Of a stretch of DNA of 20,240 nucleotides, positions 19,596 to 20,240 are shown one piece after another. The stretch's first letter is position 1; each line of letters opens with the position of its first letter. The notes below the pieces were generated by a model. The model was not told where the DNA came from. It worked only from the letters and a program-made list of their open reading frames with translations, and made no database searches. The DNA comes from Didymodactylos carnosus. Its lineage: Eukaryota > Rotifera > Eurotatoria > Philodinida > Philodinidae. The stretch is taken from the NCBI GenBank assembly GCA_905250885.1, contig CAJNOQ010003453.1, positions 1 through 20,240 of the forward strand. The letters run 5' to 3'. A program made the translations under genes and the position numbers.

Positions 19596-20240
19596 TTTTG
19601 ACTTGTAATGACTGTTCAAATCAACCTGAATAGGATTTGAGTTTTGTATTGTACTATCTGACAATCATCTTTCACGTTAGTGATATTCAAAACATGTATA
19701 TCTAAAACAAGTACGTACAAATATTTCATTTCTCACTTCGTGTTTCAACGTTGTCTAATTTGATTTCTGTACAGGACGGTTAAACAAATATTAGCGCCAG
19801 CAATCGAGAAAACCTGTAAAGAAGCGTTAACAAACATTTTGAACACACTCAAAAATTCAGATCTCGATTGAAATTAAGTAAAATAACTTAAATAATATCT
19901 ATAATGAGCATGAAATAATAGAAAACAAAATAATTCATCAATAATTTATTATCACTTGAAACATCTTGTCAAAGCAATTCCAAAGGAAGAAAATCTAAAA
20001 GTGTTAAGCTTGTCTTTATACGGTTAAGTGGCGTAGTTATTAGCTTAATCCCTTCTATTAGTCATTTTCGAAAAGCACACCTTGTATGTTTGTCTGCGCT
20101 TAAGAATAGTTGTGAGAGGTCACAGGAAAGAGCTTGTATCAAATGTTAGTGGCTTTGAGTATAAAATTCAGCTGATTTCTTCTATAGAAATAGAGTGAAC
20201 AGTTCTATAAATATAGGCTAGTTTCACCATAAAACAGCGA
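19596..20240 (-). other. Upstream region of POLR3A, no gene seen
   Basis: AT-rich sequence before the POLR3A start codon. On the minus strand a CTATTCAG acceptor-like site ends at 19626, about 30 nt before the ATG, and could mark a UTR intron or trans-splice site. No open frame, tRNA-like fold or repeat was recognised. A TATAAATA string on the plus strand at 20206-20213 could belong to a gene beyond the window edge, but is common by chance here. Confidence 0.5.

Noticed and set aside
20206-20213. TATAAATA as a promoter
   Set aside because: Such strings are frequent in AT-rich DNA and no downstream gene is visible before the window ends.

Overview
This is nuclear DNA from a small-genome invertebrate animal. 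The evidence is intron-rich, animal-type genes with GT-AG introns, an AT-rich background and many introns of about 53-68 bases. A bdelloid rotifer is my best guess, from intron size and from acceptor-like sites beside start codons that would suit spliced-leader trans-splicing. This is inference; I saw no taxon-diagnostic sequence.

Layout. Positions 1-6222 hold no gene I can support: AT-rich spacer with long pyrimidine and purine tracts, a few short hairpins, and a somewhat GC-richer patch near 0.1-1.7 kb that may be an old coding or transposon relic. Positions 6223-6908 are a complete 670-bp non-autonomous hAT-type DNA transposon with near-perfect terminal inverted repeats and an 8-bp target-site duplication. 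Positions 7360-12046 (+) are a cysteine-rich, probably membrane-attached protein, assembled here from about 11 exons. It looks like the metazoan surface-protein family covered by the DUF7042-DUF7045 domains and contains an internally duplicated two-exon module. Its true 5' end is unresolved and may lie upstream of the transposon. Positions 12492-13586 (-) are an OSTF1 orthologue (SH3 plus ankyrin repeats, 8 exons, 220 aa). Positions 14100-19595 (-) are POLR3A/RPC1, the largest catalytic subunit of RNA polymerase III (20 exons, 1411 aa, all reading-frame phases consistent). Positions 19596-20240 are its upstream region.

The plus-strand gene and OSTF1 converge tail to tail with 445 bp between stop codons. 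OSTF1 lies 513 bp downstream of POLR3A on the same strand. The three genes have no evident functional link. POLR3A and OSTF1 look intact and under ordinary constraint.

I found no convincing new biological system. The most worthwhile items are the hAT element, the duplicated cysteine-rich module in the plus-strand gene, and several splice-site peculiarities: a possible premature-stop cassette exon in the one long POLR3A intron, a NAGNAG acceptor and a tandem donor. All exon boundaries were read by eye from splice motifs, phase continuity and remembered family sequence; no alignment or RNA evidence was available.
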